From the NCBI GenBank assembly GCA_934438085.1, contig CAKSBC010000013.1, positions 1-64,000 of the forward strand: a DNA stretch of 64,000 nt, written 5' to 3'. The notes below the pieces were generated by a model. The model was given only the letters and a program-made list of their open reading frames with translations, was not told where the DNA came from and ran no database searches. The translations under genes were made by a program, and so were the position numbers. The stretch comes from an uncultured Lachnospiraceae bacterium (GTDB taxonomy: Bacteria; Bacillota; Clostridia; Lachnospirales; Lachnospiraceae). Shown piece after piece: positions 43,702-52,896 of this stretch; position 1 is the first letter of the stretch; each line of letters begins with the position of its first letter.

Positions 43702-44469
43702 ATGCTTTTGGCGATAGATATAGGCAATACAAATACAGTCGTCGGCGGCATCAGAGATGATGCTGTGATTTTTACAGCGCGCATAGATACAGACAGTGAA
43801 TTAAGCACCGAAGAGTATGCGAAAAGCATCGGGGATGTACTGATTTTAAACGAATCAAAAACAGCCGACATTGAGGGTGTGATCATATCCTCGGTAGTTC
43901 CCGAAGTAACAAAGATCATATCGGAATGTTCCGAAGCAATGTTTAATATTAAACCGCTTGTAGCAAGCGGAAGCTTAAAGACAGGCCTTTATACGAAGAA
44001 GGTCAATGCGTCCAAGGTCGGAACCGATCGAATCGTTACAGCGGCAGCGGCATATTATGAATATAAAATGCCGATCATACTGATGGATCTCGGCACTGCT
44101 ACGACAGTAGATGCTGTAGGGGCGGACGGATGTTATCTTGGAGGCTGTATAATTCCTGGAGTTAACATTGCACTTAAAGCTCTTATAGAGCATACGGCAC
44201 AGCTTCCTGAGATCGAACTTGAGGCGCCTGAATGTGTTATAGGTGCCAATACGGTCGAATGCATGCAGAGCGGTATGATATACGGAACAGCTTCAATGCT
44301 TGACGGGCTGATAGAAAAGATATCGTCTGAGATGAAGGAAAAACCAAAGGTGATAGCGACAGGAGGTCTTGCGGAGCTTATAATTCCGCACTGCAGTACA
44401 GATATCACCATAGATGATGACCTTATGCTTAAGGGACTCAACATCATATACAAACTGAATATGGAATAA
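43702..44469 (+). CDS. coaX: type III pantothenate kinase
   Basis: CoaX phosphorylates pantothenate, the first step to CoA, and is not inhibited by CoA. The ASKHA-fold motifs are LLAIDIGNTNTVVGG (phosphate 1), VGTDRIVTAAAAYY (substrate, catalytic Asp) and IPLMDLGTATTVDAVG-like ILMDLGTATTVDAVG, with IPGVNIALKAL and VIATGGLAELI completing the fold. The ATG at 43702 gives the canonical N-terminus; an in-frame ATG at 43684, four bases after the upstream stop, would add six residues. Confidence 0.94.
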   Translation: MLLAIDIGNTNTVVGGIRDDAVIFTARIDTDSELSTEEYAKSIGDVLILNESKTADIEGVIISSVVPEVTKIISECSEAMFNIKPLVASGSLKTGLYTKKVNASKVGTDRIVTAAAAYYEYKMPIILMDLGTATTVDAVGADGCYLGGCIIPGVNIALKALIEHTAQLPEIELEAPECVIGANTVECMQSGMIYGTASMLDGLIEKISSEMKEKPKVIATGGLAELIIPHCSTDITIDDDLMLKGLNIIYKLNME

Positions 44470-44474
44470 ATTTT

Positions 44475-44513
44475 AGGGCGTGTGAAAAACGAAAGCTTTT
44501 CATGCGTCCTTTG
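44475..44513 (+). terminator. terminator after coaX
   Basis: An imperfect GGGCGTGTGAAAA / TTTTCATGCGTCC stem followed by a short T stretch; moderately convincing. The rest of the 288-bp gap before ppdK is AT-rich, with a TATAAT near 44669 but no good -35. Confidence 0.5.
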
Positions 44514-44757
44514 TGATTCTATAAAAATGTTAATCTGCAAGCTGCTGTATAAATGTTTTTTTAAGCTCGGGCAGCCAAATCTCTATACGTAAATTTATGT
44601 AGCACATATTAGTGCATATCTGCCAAAAATTACGTGCAAGATGGAAAAAAATACATTTAAAATGTATAATTATTTTTGATTAAAATATTATGATTTATGC
44701 GGCGTTAGCAGTACTATTTGACTGCCGCAGCAGAGATCATCCTACAAGGAGGTAATT

Positions 44758-47421
44758 ATGAGCTGCAGATTAATTTACATGTTCAGCGAAGGACACGATG
44801 CCTTTAGCGGCGACCTCACGGCAATGAAGAACACACTCGGAGGAAAGGGTGCCGGACTTGCGGAGATGATCCATGCGGGAATGCCTGTCCCGCAGGGCTT
44901 TACGATAACAACAGAGGCCTGCACGAAGTACTATGAGGACGGAAGAGAACTCAGCGAAGATATTAAAAAAGATATATTCGCATGTATTACAGAGCTTGAA
45001 AAGATAACCGGCAAGCATTTCGGAGATAAGAATGATCCGCTGCTTGTATCAGTTCGTTCCGGAGCACGTCAGTCTATGCCGGGTATGATGGATACGATCC
45101 TCAATCTTGGGCTTAATGACGTATCTGCAGAGGGACTTGCTTCAAAGACAGGCAATCCTCGTTTTGCATATGACTGCTACAGACGTTTCGTTCAGATGTT
45201 TTCAGACGTCGTAATGATGGTTCCAAAGTCCCTTTTTGAGGAAGAAATAGATAAACTCAAGGAGAAAAAGGGAGTTAAGAATGATACAGAGCTTACAGCA
45301 GACGATATGAAGGAGCTTGTAGGCGTTTTCAAAAAGATATATGAAGAGAATGAAGGACGTGAGTTCCCGCAGGATCCTAAGGAACAGCTGACAGAGGCTG
45401 TTAAGGCTGTTTTCAGAAGCTGGGATAATGAACGTGCCAATGTTTACCGCCGTATGAACGAGATTCCTTATGAATGGGGAACAGCTGTTAACGTTCAGGC
45501 GATGGTATTCGGAAACTCAGGAGATAACTCGGGCACCGGAGTTGCATTTACAAGAAACCCTGCAACAGGTGAGAAGAAGCTTATGGGAGAATATCTCATA
45601 AATGCTCAGGGCGAAGACGTTGTTGCCGGAGTACGCACACCTTCTCCTATCAGTCATCTTAAGGATCAGATGCCGGAGGTTTATGATGAATTCATAGGAC
45701 TTGCCGACAGACTTGAGAAATATTATAAGGACATGCAGGACATGGAGTTTACTATTGAAGATGGTAAGCTCTATATGCTGCAGACAAGAAACGGTAAACG
45801 TACCGCACAGGCAGCTCTTAAGATAGCCTGCGACCTCGTGTCGGAAGGAATGATAACAGAACGTGAAGCAGTATTGAGAGTAGAGCCTAAGCAGCTTGAT
45901 ACCTTGCTGCATCCTCAGTTTGATGCCGAGGCGCTTAAACTGAGCACTCCTATAGGAAAGGGACTTGCAGCTTCACCGGGATCTGCATGCGGAAGGATAG
46001 TATTTACAGCTGAAGAAGCTGAAAGCAAGGTTAAAGAAAAGGATTGGAAGAAGGTCGTTCTTGTCAGACTTGAGACCTCACCTGAGGACATTATCGGAAT
46101 GCAGGTATCTCAGGGAATACTTACGGTAAGAGGCGGAATGACCAGCCATGCCGCTGTAGTTGCAAGAGGCATGGGCACCTGCTGTGTATGCGGCTGCGGA
46201 AATGATAATGAAGTAGCGATTGATTATGCTGCAAAGACATTAGTATTGAACGGAAAGACATATAAGGAAGGAGACTGGATCTCTCTTGACGGTTCTACCG
46301 GCAATATCTATGACGGACAGATAACATTGTCAGACTCTATGGAAAACCCTGACTTCAAGCGCTTTATGAGCTGGGCTGACAGTGCAAGAAGACTCGGAGT
46401 ATTTACCAATGCGGATAACCCGGCAGATCTTCAGAATGCCGTAGATATGGGAGCAGAGGGCGTAGGACTCTGCAGAACGGAACATATGTTCTTTGCAGGA
46501 GACCGTATTAAGGCAGTTCGTGAGATGATATGCTCACGTACAAAGGAAGAAAGAGAAAAAGCCCTTGCAAAGGTTGAGCCGTTCCAGGAGGCAGATTTTA
46601 CAGCTATGTACCGCATTATAGGTACAAGACCGCTTACCATAAGATTTTTGGATCCGCCTCTTCATGAGTTCCTTCCTACAGAGCCGAAGGAAATAGAAGA
46701 GCTTGCAAAGGAAATGGGCATCAGCGCAGAAGAGCTTACTCATATAGTTCAGAGCCTGCATGAGGTCAACCCGATGATGGGACACAGAGGCTGCCGTCTG
46801 TGCATAACATATCCTGAGATAGCGGTTATGCAGACAAATGCTGTTATCAAGGCAGCTATAGCAGTTTCCAAGGAGACAGGTGAAATAATCACTCCGTTTA
46901 TAATGATCCCGCTCACCTGTGAGGTTAAGGAATTCAGATTTGTTAAGAACATAGTGGTAAACACAGCCGATGAGCTCATAAAGAATGCCGGCATTGATAT
47001 GAAGTATAAGGTCGGAACTATGATAGAGATACCTCGTGCAGCACTTACTGCAGGAGCAATAGCTAAGGAGGCAGACTTCTTCAGCTTCGGAACCAATGAT
47101 CTTACACAGATGACCTTTGGCTTCAGCCGTGATGATGCAGCTAAATTCTTAGGCTCATATTATGATACTAAGATACTTGAGCAGGATCCGTTCCAGCATC
47201 TCGATCAGACAGGAGTAGGAAGACTTGTGGCTATGTCATGCAAGGAAGGAAGGGCTGACAATCCTGAGCTTGAGCTTGGCATATGCGGAGAGCACGGCGG
47301 TGATCCGAGCTCGGTAGAATTCTTCCATAAGGTTGGTCTCGATTATGTAAGCTGCTCACCATACAGAGTGCCTATAGCAAGATTGGCGGCAGCACAGGCA
47401 GCTATTAAGGAAGAAGGATAA
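44758..47421 (+). CDS. ppdK: pyruvate, phosphate dikinase
   Basis: PPDK interconverts pyruvate + ATP + Pi and PEP + AMP + PPi. All three parts are present in 887 residues: the ATP-grasp nucleotide domain (GGKGAGLAEMIHAGMPVPQGF; SVRSGARQSMPGMMDTILNLG), the swivelling phosphohistidine domain with His464 in GGMTSHAAV, and the PEP/pyruvate barrel (GLCRTEHMFF, MIEIPRAAL, ELGICGEHGGDPSSV). AAGGAGG precedes the ATG. The end of the gene (last nine codons) is duplicated downstream. Confidence 0.96.
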   Translation: MSCRLIYMFSEGHDAFSGDLTAMKNTLGGKGAGLAEMIHAGMPVPQGFTITTEACTKYYEDGRELSEDIKKDIFACITELEKITGKHFGDKNDPLLVSVRSGARQSMPGMMDTILNLGLNDVSAEGLASKTGNPRFAYDCYRRFVQMFSDVVMMVPKSLFEEEIDKLKEKKGVKNDTELTADDMKELVGVFKKIYEENEGREFPQDPKEQLTEAVKAVFRSWDNERANVYRRMNEIPYEWGTAVNVQAMVFGNSGDNSGTGVAFTRNPATGEKKLMGEYLINAQGEDVVAGVRTPSPISHLKDQMPEVYDEFIGLADRLEKYYKDMQDMEFTIEDGKLYMLQTRNGKRTAQAALKIACDLVSEGMITEREAVLRVEPKQLDTLLHPQFDAEALKLSTPIGKGLAASPGSACGRIVFTAEEAESKVKEKDWKKVVLVRLETSPEDIIGMQVSQGILTVRGGMTSHAAVVARGMGTCCVCGCGNDNEVAIDYAAKTLVLNGKTYKEGDWISLDGSTGNIYDGQITLSDSMENPDFKRFMSWADSARRLGVFTNADNPADLQNAVDMGAEGVGLCRTEHMFFAGDRIKAVREMICSRTKEEREKALAKVEPFQEADFTAMYRIIGTRPLTIRFLDPPLHEFLPTEPKEIEELAKEMGISAEELTHIVQSLHEVNPMMGHRGCRLCITYPEIAVMQTNAVIKAAIAVSKETGEIITPFIMIPLTCEVKEFRFVKNIVVNTADELIKNAGIDMKYKVGTMIEIPRAALTAGAIAKEADFFSFGTNDLTQMTFGFSRDDAAKFLGSYYDTKILEQDPFQHLDQTGVGRLVAMSCKEGRADNPELELGICGEHGGDPSSVEFFHKVGLDYVSCSPYRVPIARLAAAQAAIKEEG

Positions 47422-47516
47422 GCTGTAAAAGTTGTGACATTCGTGTTAAATAGTGTAAGTTAGCAGAAAACATTCATGTAGATTAGTGTAAAAATTCGTG
47501 TGGAAATCGCTGATTT
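47395..47516 (+). repeat. 122-bp direct repeat, copy 1
   Basis: It covers the last codons of ppdK and 95 bp after the stop. It matches 48996-49117 at 112 of 122 positions with no gaps; nine of the ten differences are transitions. Confidence 0.9.
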
Positions 47517-47533
47517 CATTTCTGCACAAAATG

Positions 47534-47570
47534 AAAATGCACCCGGCATTAAACCGAGTGCATTTTCTTA
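47534..47570 (+). terminator. ppdK terminator
   Basis: AAAATGCAC (47534-47542) / GTGCATTTT (47558-47566), with inner CCGG/CCG pairing, ending in T-rich sequence. Confidence 0.75.
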
Positions 47571-47740
47571 CTGTTTGTCCGATTTAATTGAATTAACGAA
47601 CACCAGTTGCTTACCTTCCTGAATTTAGAAATAATCCGTGATATCACGCTGTAAAAAAAAAGTTTTGCGGTTTATAATCGCAAAAATGATTGACTGTCTG
47701 TTAGATTGCGGTATATTATTTATAGACGGAGGTGGTTAAA

Positions 47741-48952
47741 ATGATTTACAGACCTTTGTATGTAGATAAAATCATGGCCTATGTGGATACGCCATTTGTA
47801 AAAATCCTTACCGGGGTACGTCGCTGCGGAAAGTCAACGATCCTAAAAATGATTATGGAGCAGCTGGAAATGCAGCACAACATCCCGGAGGAGCGTATTG
47901 TCAGCTGCCGCTATGACTCAATGGAATACGAGGATATGACGGCAAAGCAGATGTATGCACAGCTTAAGGAGCGCCTTTCACCCGATGGAAAAACCTATCT
48001 GTTTCTCGATGAGGTGCAGGAAATCAAGGACTGGGAAAAGGTTGTCAATTCGCTGGCGTCGGACTTCGATGTAGACCTGTATGTGACAGGCTCCAACTCT
48101 CGCATGATGTCATCCGAGATCTCGACCTACCTGACAGGACGATATGTATCTTTTCGCGTTTTTACGCTCTCCTTTGAGGAATACCTGATGTTCAAGCGTC
48201 AGTATGCAGAGGTGGGAGAACCAAAGGCGGAACTTGCCAACTATGTGCGCTTGGGCGGTTTTCCTGCAACTCACTTGCAGGAGTATTCTCAGGATGAGGT
48301 CTATACCATAGTGCGGGATATCTATAACTCCACGATCTTCTCGGATATTGTCAAGCGCAATCAGGTGAGAAAGATTGACCAATTGGAACGAGTGGTCAAG
48401 TACACCTTCAACAATGTGGGCAACACCTTCTCGGCAAAATCTATTTCGGATTACCTTAAAGCGGAGCACCGTGCACTGGACAATGAAACGGTTTACAGCT
48501 ACTTGGAGAAGCTGGAAAAAGCATATCTGCTTCACCGTTGTTCCCGTTTTGATTTGCAGGGTAAGGAGATTCTGAAAACGCAGGAGAAATTCTATCTTGC
48601 TGATACCGCTCTACGGTACAGCGTTCTCGGCTATAATACAGATAGTGTAGCATCCAGCCTTGAAAACATCGTGTACTTGGAGCTTTGCCGCAGAGGATAT
48701 ACCATCCATGTCGGCAAGTCCGGCAGCGGGGAAATCGACTTTGTGGCGGTTCGCCAGAACGAAAAAATCTATGTGCAGGTGACGCAGGAGGTTAGTTCGG
48801 AAAAGACGGAGAAACGGGAGTATGAGCGTTTGTTGGAGATCCACGACAACTACCCCAAATATGTTCTCACAACTGATGCATTCGCAGGAGGAAATTACGA
48901 AGGCATCAAGACCATGCACATAGCGGACTTCCTGCTTAGCTCTGAATACTAA
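47741..48952 (+). CDS. AAA ATPase with DUF4143 domain (copy 1)
   Basis: The 403-residue protein has an AAA_14 P-loop domain (GVRRCGKST at about 25-33; TYLFLDEVQEI as Walker B) and a C-terminal DUF4143 region ending in a PD-(D/E)xK-like strand pair, GEIDFVAVRQNEKIYVQV. The usual ExK is replaced by QVT, so nuclease chemistry is unlikely. The role of these ATPases is unknown; they are frequent in anaerobe genomes as single, mobile-looking genes. ATG 47741 is chosen because GGAGG overlaps the GTG at 47732. Base composition is richer in GC than its neighbours, and it lies between two copies of a 122-bp repeat. Confidence 0.85.
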   Translation: MIYRPLYVDKIMAYVDTPFVKILTGVRRCGKSTILKMIMEQLEMQHNIPEERIVSCRYDSMEYEDMTAKQMYAQLKERLSPDGKTYLFLDEVQEIKDWEKVVNSLASDFDVDLYVTGSNSRMMSSEISTYLTGRYVSFRVFTLSFEEYLMFKRQYAEVGEPKAELANYVRLGGFPATHLQEYSQDEVYTIVRDIYNSTIFSDIVKRNQVRKIDQLERVVKYTFNNVGNTFSAKSISDYLKAEHRALDNETVYSYLEKLEKAYLLHRCSRFDLQGKEILKTQEKFYLADTALRYSVLGYNTDSVASSLENIVYLELCRRGYTIHVGKSGSGEIDFVAVRQNEKIYVQVTQEVSSEKTEKREYERLLEIHDNYPKYVLTTDAFAGGNYEGIKTMHIADFLLSSEY

Positions 48953-48995
48953 ATCTTATAGGGTGCGTGGCATTTTTTTATTATCCCTTACCGTG

Positions 48996-49117
48996 CAGGC
49001 AGCTATTAAGGAAGAAGGATAAGCTGTAAAAGTTGAGACATTCGCGTCAAATAGTGTAAGTTAGTAGAAAATATTCGTGTAGATTAGTGTAGAAATTCAT
49101 GTAGAAATCACTGATTT
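48996..49117 (+). repeat. 122-bp direct repeat, copy 2
   Basis: A copy of the ppdK 3' end and downstream DNA, placed after the first ATPase gene. It includes a duplicate of the ppdK tail codons with no reading frame upstream. Confidence 0.9.
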
Positions 49118-49139
49118 CTACATGAATTTCTGTTATAAT
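49093..49139 (+). promoter_or_regulatory. 37-bp perfect palindrome and promoter before the second ATPase
   Basis: An 18-bp arm (49093-49110) and its exact reverse complement (49112-49129) surround a single C; arm core ATTCATGTAGAAATCA. TATAAT (49134-49139) lies four bases further on, so the right arm occupies the -35/spacer region. It could be an operator or a long hairpin; no T-run follows, so it is not a terminator. Confidence 0.6.
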
Positions 49140-49168
49140 ATATCCAGTACCTTTAAGGAGGACTGCAT

Positions 49169-50464
49169 ATGTATAGAAAAATCATGAGCTTTTTGGAAGC
49201 ATGGAAAAAAAGTGAGCATCGCAAGCCGCTTATTTTACAAGGTGCAAGACAGGTGGGAAAGACTTACTCTATTTTAGAATTTGGGCGCACCAGTTATGAA
49301 AATGTGGCATATTTCAATTTTGAAACAAACCCAAAGCTGAATGAAACATTTGAGGAAAATATCAGTCCTAATTATCTCATACCGATTTTGTCACATATCG
49401 CAGGTCAGACTATCGTAAAGGAAAAAACTCTGATAGTATTCGATGAAATACAGCTCTGCGAAAGAGCATTGACTTCGCTAAAATATTTCTGCGAGGATGC
49501 TCCTGATTATCATATTATTGTCGCTGGCAGTTTACTCGGCGTTGCAGTAAACAGAGAGAGATTCTCTTTTCCTGTGGGAAAGGTGGACATGAAAACTCTT
49601 TATCCTATGGATATGGAAGAGTTTATGCTGGCTCTGGGAGAAGAAGATTTAGTAGAGCTGATAAAAAAGAGTTTCTGTACTGATATACCATTGCCTTCTG
49701 CTTTGCATGACGCCGCGATGCAATTATATCGCCAATATCTTGTAGTTGGCGGTATGCCTGAGTGCGTGCTGCAATTTGCTGCAACTAAGGATTATATCCT
49801 TATTCGTCATACGCAGGACACGATACTTGCAAGCTATCTCAATGATATGAGCAAGTATAATAACTTGAATGAAATCAAGAAAACAAGACTTGCTTACGAT
49901 AATATTACTGTTCAGCTCTCAAAAAAGAATACTCGTTTTCAATACAAGTTAATAAAAAAAGGCGGACGAGCATCTGAATTTGAAAATGCGATTGAATGGC
50001 TTTGCTTGTCTGGTATTGTGTCACAGGTTTGTAAGGTGGAACAAATTAAAAAGCCACTTGAAAACTACCGTGATATTGATGCATTTAAAATTTATGTTTC
50101 AGACTTGGGGTTACTTTGTGCAAAGAAAGATTTAGCAGCTGATGATATTCTTTATATGGTCGATGAAATCAATGACTTTAAGGGAGGGATGGCAGAGAAC
50201 TATGTAAACGTGCAGCTTTCTACTAATGGCTATCGTACCTACTATTGGGAGTCTGAACGTGGAGCTGAAATAGATTTTATCATTCAACGAGAAGGAAAAC
50301 TCATTCCTATTGAGGTTAAGTCAGCAGATAATTCCAAAGCCAAGAGCTTAAAGATTTATATGGATACCTATAAGCCGGATTATGCCATCAAGCTTTCTGC
50401 AAAAAATTTCGGATTTGAGGATAATAAAAAAATCGTTCCTCTATATGCAGCATTTTGCATTTGA
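49169..50464 (+). CDS. AAA ATPase with DUF4143 domain (copy 2)
   Basis: A 431-residue ATPase of the same broad family as the preceding gene but clearly diverged. The P-loop GARQVGKTY (25-33) and Walker B LIVFDEIQLC are intact. The C-terminal domain keeps the full nuclease-like pattern, with AEIDFIIQREGKLIPIEVKSAD giving Asp and Glu-x-Lys. Function unknown; biochemical work on relatives is scarce. AAGGAGG precedes the ATG. Codon use is more AT-rich than the first copy, pointing to separate origins and not a recent tandem duplication. Confidence 0.88.
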   Translation: MYRKIMSFLEAWKKSEHRKPLILQGARQVGKTYSILEFGRTSYENVAYFNFETNPKLNETFEENISPNYLIPILSHIAGQTIVKEKTLIVFDEIQLCERALTSLKYFCEDAPDYHIIVAGSLLGVAVNRERFSFPVGKVDMKTLYPMDMEEFMLALGEEDLVELIKKSFCTDIPLPSALHDAAMQLYRQYLVVGGMPECVLQFAATKDYILIRHTQDTILASYLNDMSKYNNLNEIKKTRLAYDNITVQLSKKNTRFQYKLIKKGGRASEFENAIEWLCLSGIVSQVCKVEQIKKPLENYRDIDAFKIYVSDLGLLCAKKDLAADDILYMVDEINDFKGGMAENYVNVQLSTNGYRTYYWESERGAEIDFIIQREGKLIPIEVKSADNSKAKSLKIYMDTYKPDYAIKLSAKNFGFEDNKKIVPLYAAFCI

Positions 50465-50474
50465 AATTAATAAA

Positions 50475-50508
50475 AATAACGCTCACTACAGAATGTGGGC
50501 GTTATTTT
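50475..50508 (+). terminator. terminator after the second ATPase
   Basis: AATAACGC (50475-50482) / GCGTTATT (50499-50506) with additional CAC/GTG inside, then T. The rest of the 314-bp gap is AT-rich; a weak TTACCA-N16-TAAAAT (about 50687-50714) and an ATTGC/GCAAT hairpin next to the following ATG are the only other signals seen. Confidence 0.7.
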
Positions 50509-50778
50509 ACGTTTCTGGTTATGCATGAAAAAGCTTCTTGATCAGCAATAAAAAATAATCTCATCGACCTTATCAAAAAAATATATTACAATATGCCTAT
50601 TGTGATCGGTGAATGAAAATGGAAGAAAGTAAAAAGTCCTACGAACATCTTGCGGAAAATTTGTAAGAATTGTGTTAAAGGCATTTACCACAAAGCGGCA
50701 TCATTGTAAAATATCAGAAATATTGATTTGAATAATAAAGAATTGCTTTATTAAATAAGTAAGGGCAATCTTTAGGGA

Positions 50779-52803
50779 ATGAATGATAAAGTACCGAGAG
50801 CGGTGGGGAAAATGACAAGACAAGAAGCTGAGATAAAAATTGATCTTTACAAAAAAATATTTTCCGTTGTACAGCTGGTCGTAAGCAGTGATTCATATGG
50901 TTCTGAAACACAAGTAAATTGTGATAAATGCTGTGAAAGAAACCGTGAAGAAAAAGCTGTGGATATTAAACCGGGAAGGACAATGTTCTGCGATAAAAAA
51001 GCAGACAAGCCATGCGCTGTATGTATAGTAAATGAGACATTTGCAGAGCAAAAATCTAAGATAAAGATAGAATATTTCAATGACAGACTTTATCAGGTAA
51101 TGACAGAATATATAGAGATTGAGGATGTGCCTTATGTTATTCTTCTGGCAAATTTCCTGGATGACAATACACTTCCTGAACTTGCAGACTGTTCCGAATT
51201 CGTTGAAAAAGTAACCGGCTACACGGATAAGCTCTATAAGGATGCGCTTACAGGAGCTTATAACAGACGCTACTATGAGGATGAAGTCAAAAATATGACT
51301 AATCCTGCAGGAGTAGCATTGATCGATCTGGATGACCTTAAGGTGAGCAATGACTTAAGCGGTCATCATGCCGGAGATCAGGCGCTTTCAACGGCAGTTC
51401 TGTCAATGAAAAAGAGTATACGCGAATCTGATATGCTGATCAGATATGGCGGAGATGAGTTTTTACTGGTTGTACCGCACATAAAGCAGGATCCTTTCGG
51501 AATTCTGCTTAACCGCATTAAGAATAATGTGTATTCTGCTGTAGTTCCGGAATATCCTGATCTTCAGCTTTCTGTCAGCATAGGCGGGGCTATTTCCGAC
51601 GAAGGAGAAACTGTTGAGAAGGCTGTAATATCTGCTGACAAGCTCATGTACATTGCTAAGAACTGCAAGAATACAGTGATTACCGAATGGGATGATCCTG
51701 ATCAGATCGCATATGATGAAACTGATGCCGAATACGAATCCATGAAGCAGAAGATACTTATAGTTGATGATTCTGCTATCAACAGAGCGCTCCTTTCAGT
51801 GATGCTGAAAAAGGATTTCAGTATAATTGAGGCCTCAAGCGGCAGAGAATGCCTGGACATTTTAACTCAATACGGAACTGCAATATCCTTAGTGATGCTG
51901 GATCTTGTAATGCCTGATATAGACGGTATAGAGGTGCTTCGCCGTATGGATAATAACGGTTGGACAGATGATATACCGGTTATCATTATTTCAAGTGAGG
52001 ATTCCTATCAAAAGACAAGAGAAGCATATGATGCAGGAGCATCCGATTATATTCGTCGTCCGTACAATGCAAAGGTGGTTTATCAGAGAGTAATGAATAT
52101 CATAAAGCTTTATGCAAAGCAGAAACGACTTATGGCATTTATTACCGAGCAGTACAGAGAAGGCGAGAAAAATAATCACATGATGATCGATATTCTCAGT
52201 AATATAGTTGAGTTCAGAAACGGTGAAAGCGGTCTTCATGTGCTGCATATCAATAAGCTGACAAAGATGCTTTTGAACGAGCTTGTTAAAAAGACTGACA
52301 GATATAAGCTGTCAAGAAATGATTGTGAGGCTATAGTTACCGCATCGGCACTTCATGATATCGGAAAGATAGGCATTGATGAGAAGATACTTAATAAGCA
52401 CGGCAGGCTTACGGATGATGAATATGCGATAATGAAGCAGCATACTGTTATAGGTGAGAATATTCTTAAAAATCTAAAGCAGTATGAGAATGAGCCTTTT
52501 ATTAAGACTGCAATGCATATATGCCGCTGGCATCATGAAAGATATGACGGCAAGGGTTATCCTGACGGACTTAAAGGAGATGAAATCCCTATTTCGGCAC
52601 AAATAGTTGCGCTTGCAGATGTATATGATGCACTTACAAGTGAGCGTGTTTACAAAAAGGCCTATAGTCATGAAAAGGCTATGCAGATGATAATGAACGG
52701 AGAGTGCGGAGCATTCTCATCACTTTTACTGGAGTGCCTTACGGATATTCAGTATAAGATCAGAGATGCATTCTCACCTGAGAGGAAATCCGGAGCGGTT
52801 TAA
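50779..52803 (+). CDS. GGDEF-receiver-HD-GYP signalling protein
   Basis: This 674-residue soluble protein combines c-di-GMP synthesis and breakdown. Residues 1-150 form an unassigned sensor with Cys48, 51, 52, 71, 79 and 82, suggesting a metal or Fe-S site. The GGDEF domain (about 155-310) has YGGDEF at 223-228 and an inhibitory RESD exactly five residues before it. A receiver domain (about 325-445) has the phospho-acceptor Asp in VMLDLVMPD. The HD-GYP domain (about 470-660) has HDIGKIGI and HHERYDGKGYPDGLKGDEIP. Both catalytic signatures are intact. The start is uncertain: ATG 50779 lacks good spacing, ATG 50812 has GGTGGGG three bases upstream. Confidence 0.9.
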   Translation: MNDKVPRAVGKMTRQEAEIKIDLYKKIFSVVQLVVSSDSYGSETQVNCDKCCERNREEKAVDIKPGRTMFCDKKADKPCAVCIVNETFAEQKSKIKIEYFNDRLYQVMTEYIEIEDVPYVILLANFLDDNTLPELADCSEFVEKVTGYTDKLYKDALTGAYNRRYYEDEVKNMTNPAGVALIDLDDLKVSNDLSGHHAGDQALSTAVLSMKKSIRESDMLIRYGGDEFLLVVPHIKQDPFGILLNRIKNNVYSAVVPEYPDLQLSVSIGGAISDEGETVEKAVISADKLMYIAKNCKNTVITEWDDPDQIAYDETDAEYESMKQKILIVDDSAINRALLSVMLKKDFSIIEASSGRECLDILTQYGTAISLVMLDLVMPDIDGIEVLRRMDNNGWTDDIPVIIISSEDSYQKTREAYDAGASDYIRRPYNAKVVYQRVMNIIKLYAKQKRLMAFITEQYREGEKNNHMMIDILSNIVEFRNGESGLHVLHINKLTKMLLNELVKKTDRYKLSRNDCEAIVTASALHDIGKIGIDEKILNKHGRLTDDEYAIMKQHTVIGENILKNLKQYENEPFIKTAMHICRWHHERYDGKGYPDGLKGDEIPISAQIVALADVYDALTSERVYKKAYSHEKAMQMIMNGECGAFSSLLLECLTDIQYKIRDAFSPERKSGAV

Positions 52804-52896
52804 TAAGATAATAATATCGTATCGAAAAACGGATAAATGCTGAAATATAACTTGGTTACGATATAACAATATTATAAGGATTGGACATAGATATAA

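Noticed and set aside
47741..50464. Toxin-antitoxin or phage-defence island made by the two ATPases
   Set aside because: No antitoxin-sized partner, restriction enzyme or other defence gene is adjacent; the idea rests on position only.
50509..50778. c-di-GMP riboswitch before the GGDEF-HD-GYP gene
   Set aside because: No GEMM-type conserved sequence was found here, nor upstream of the cyclase at 3.7 kb.
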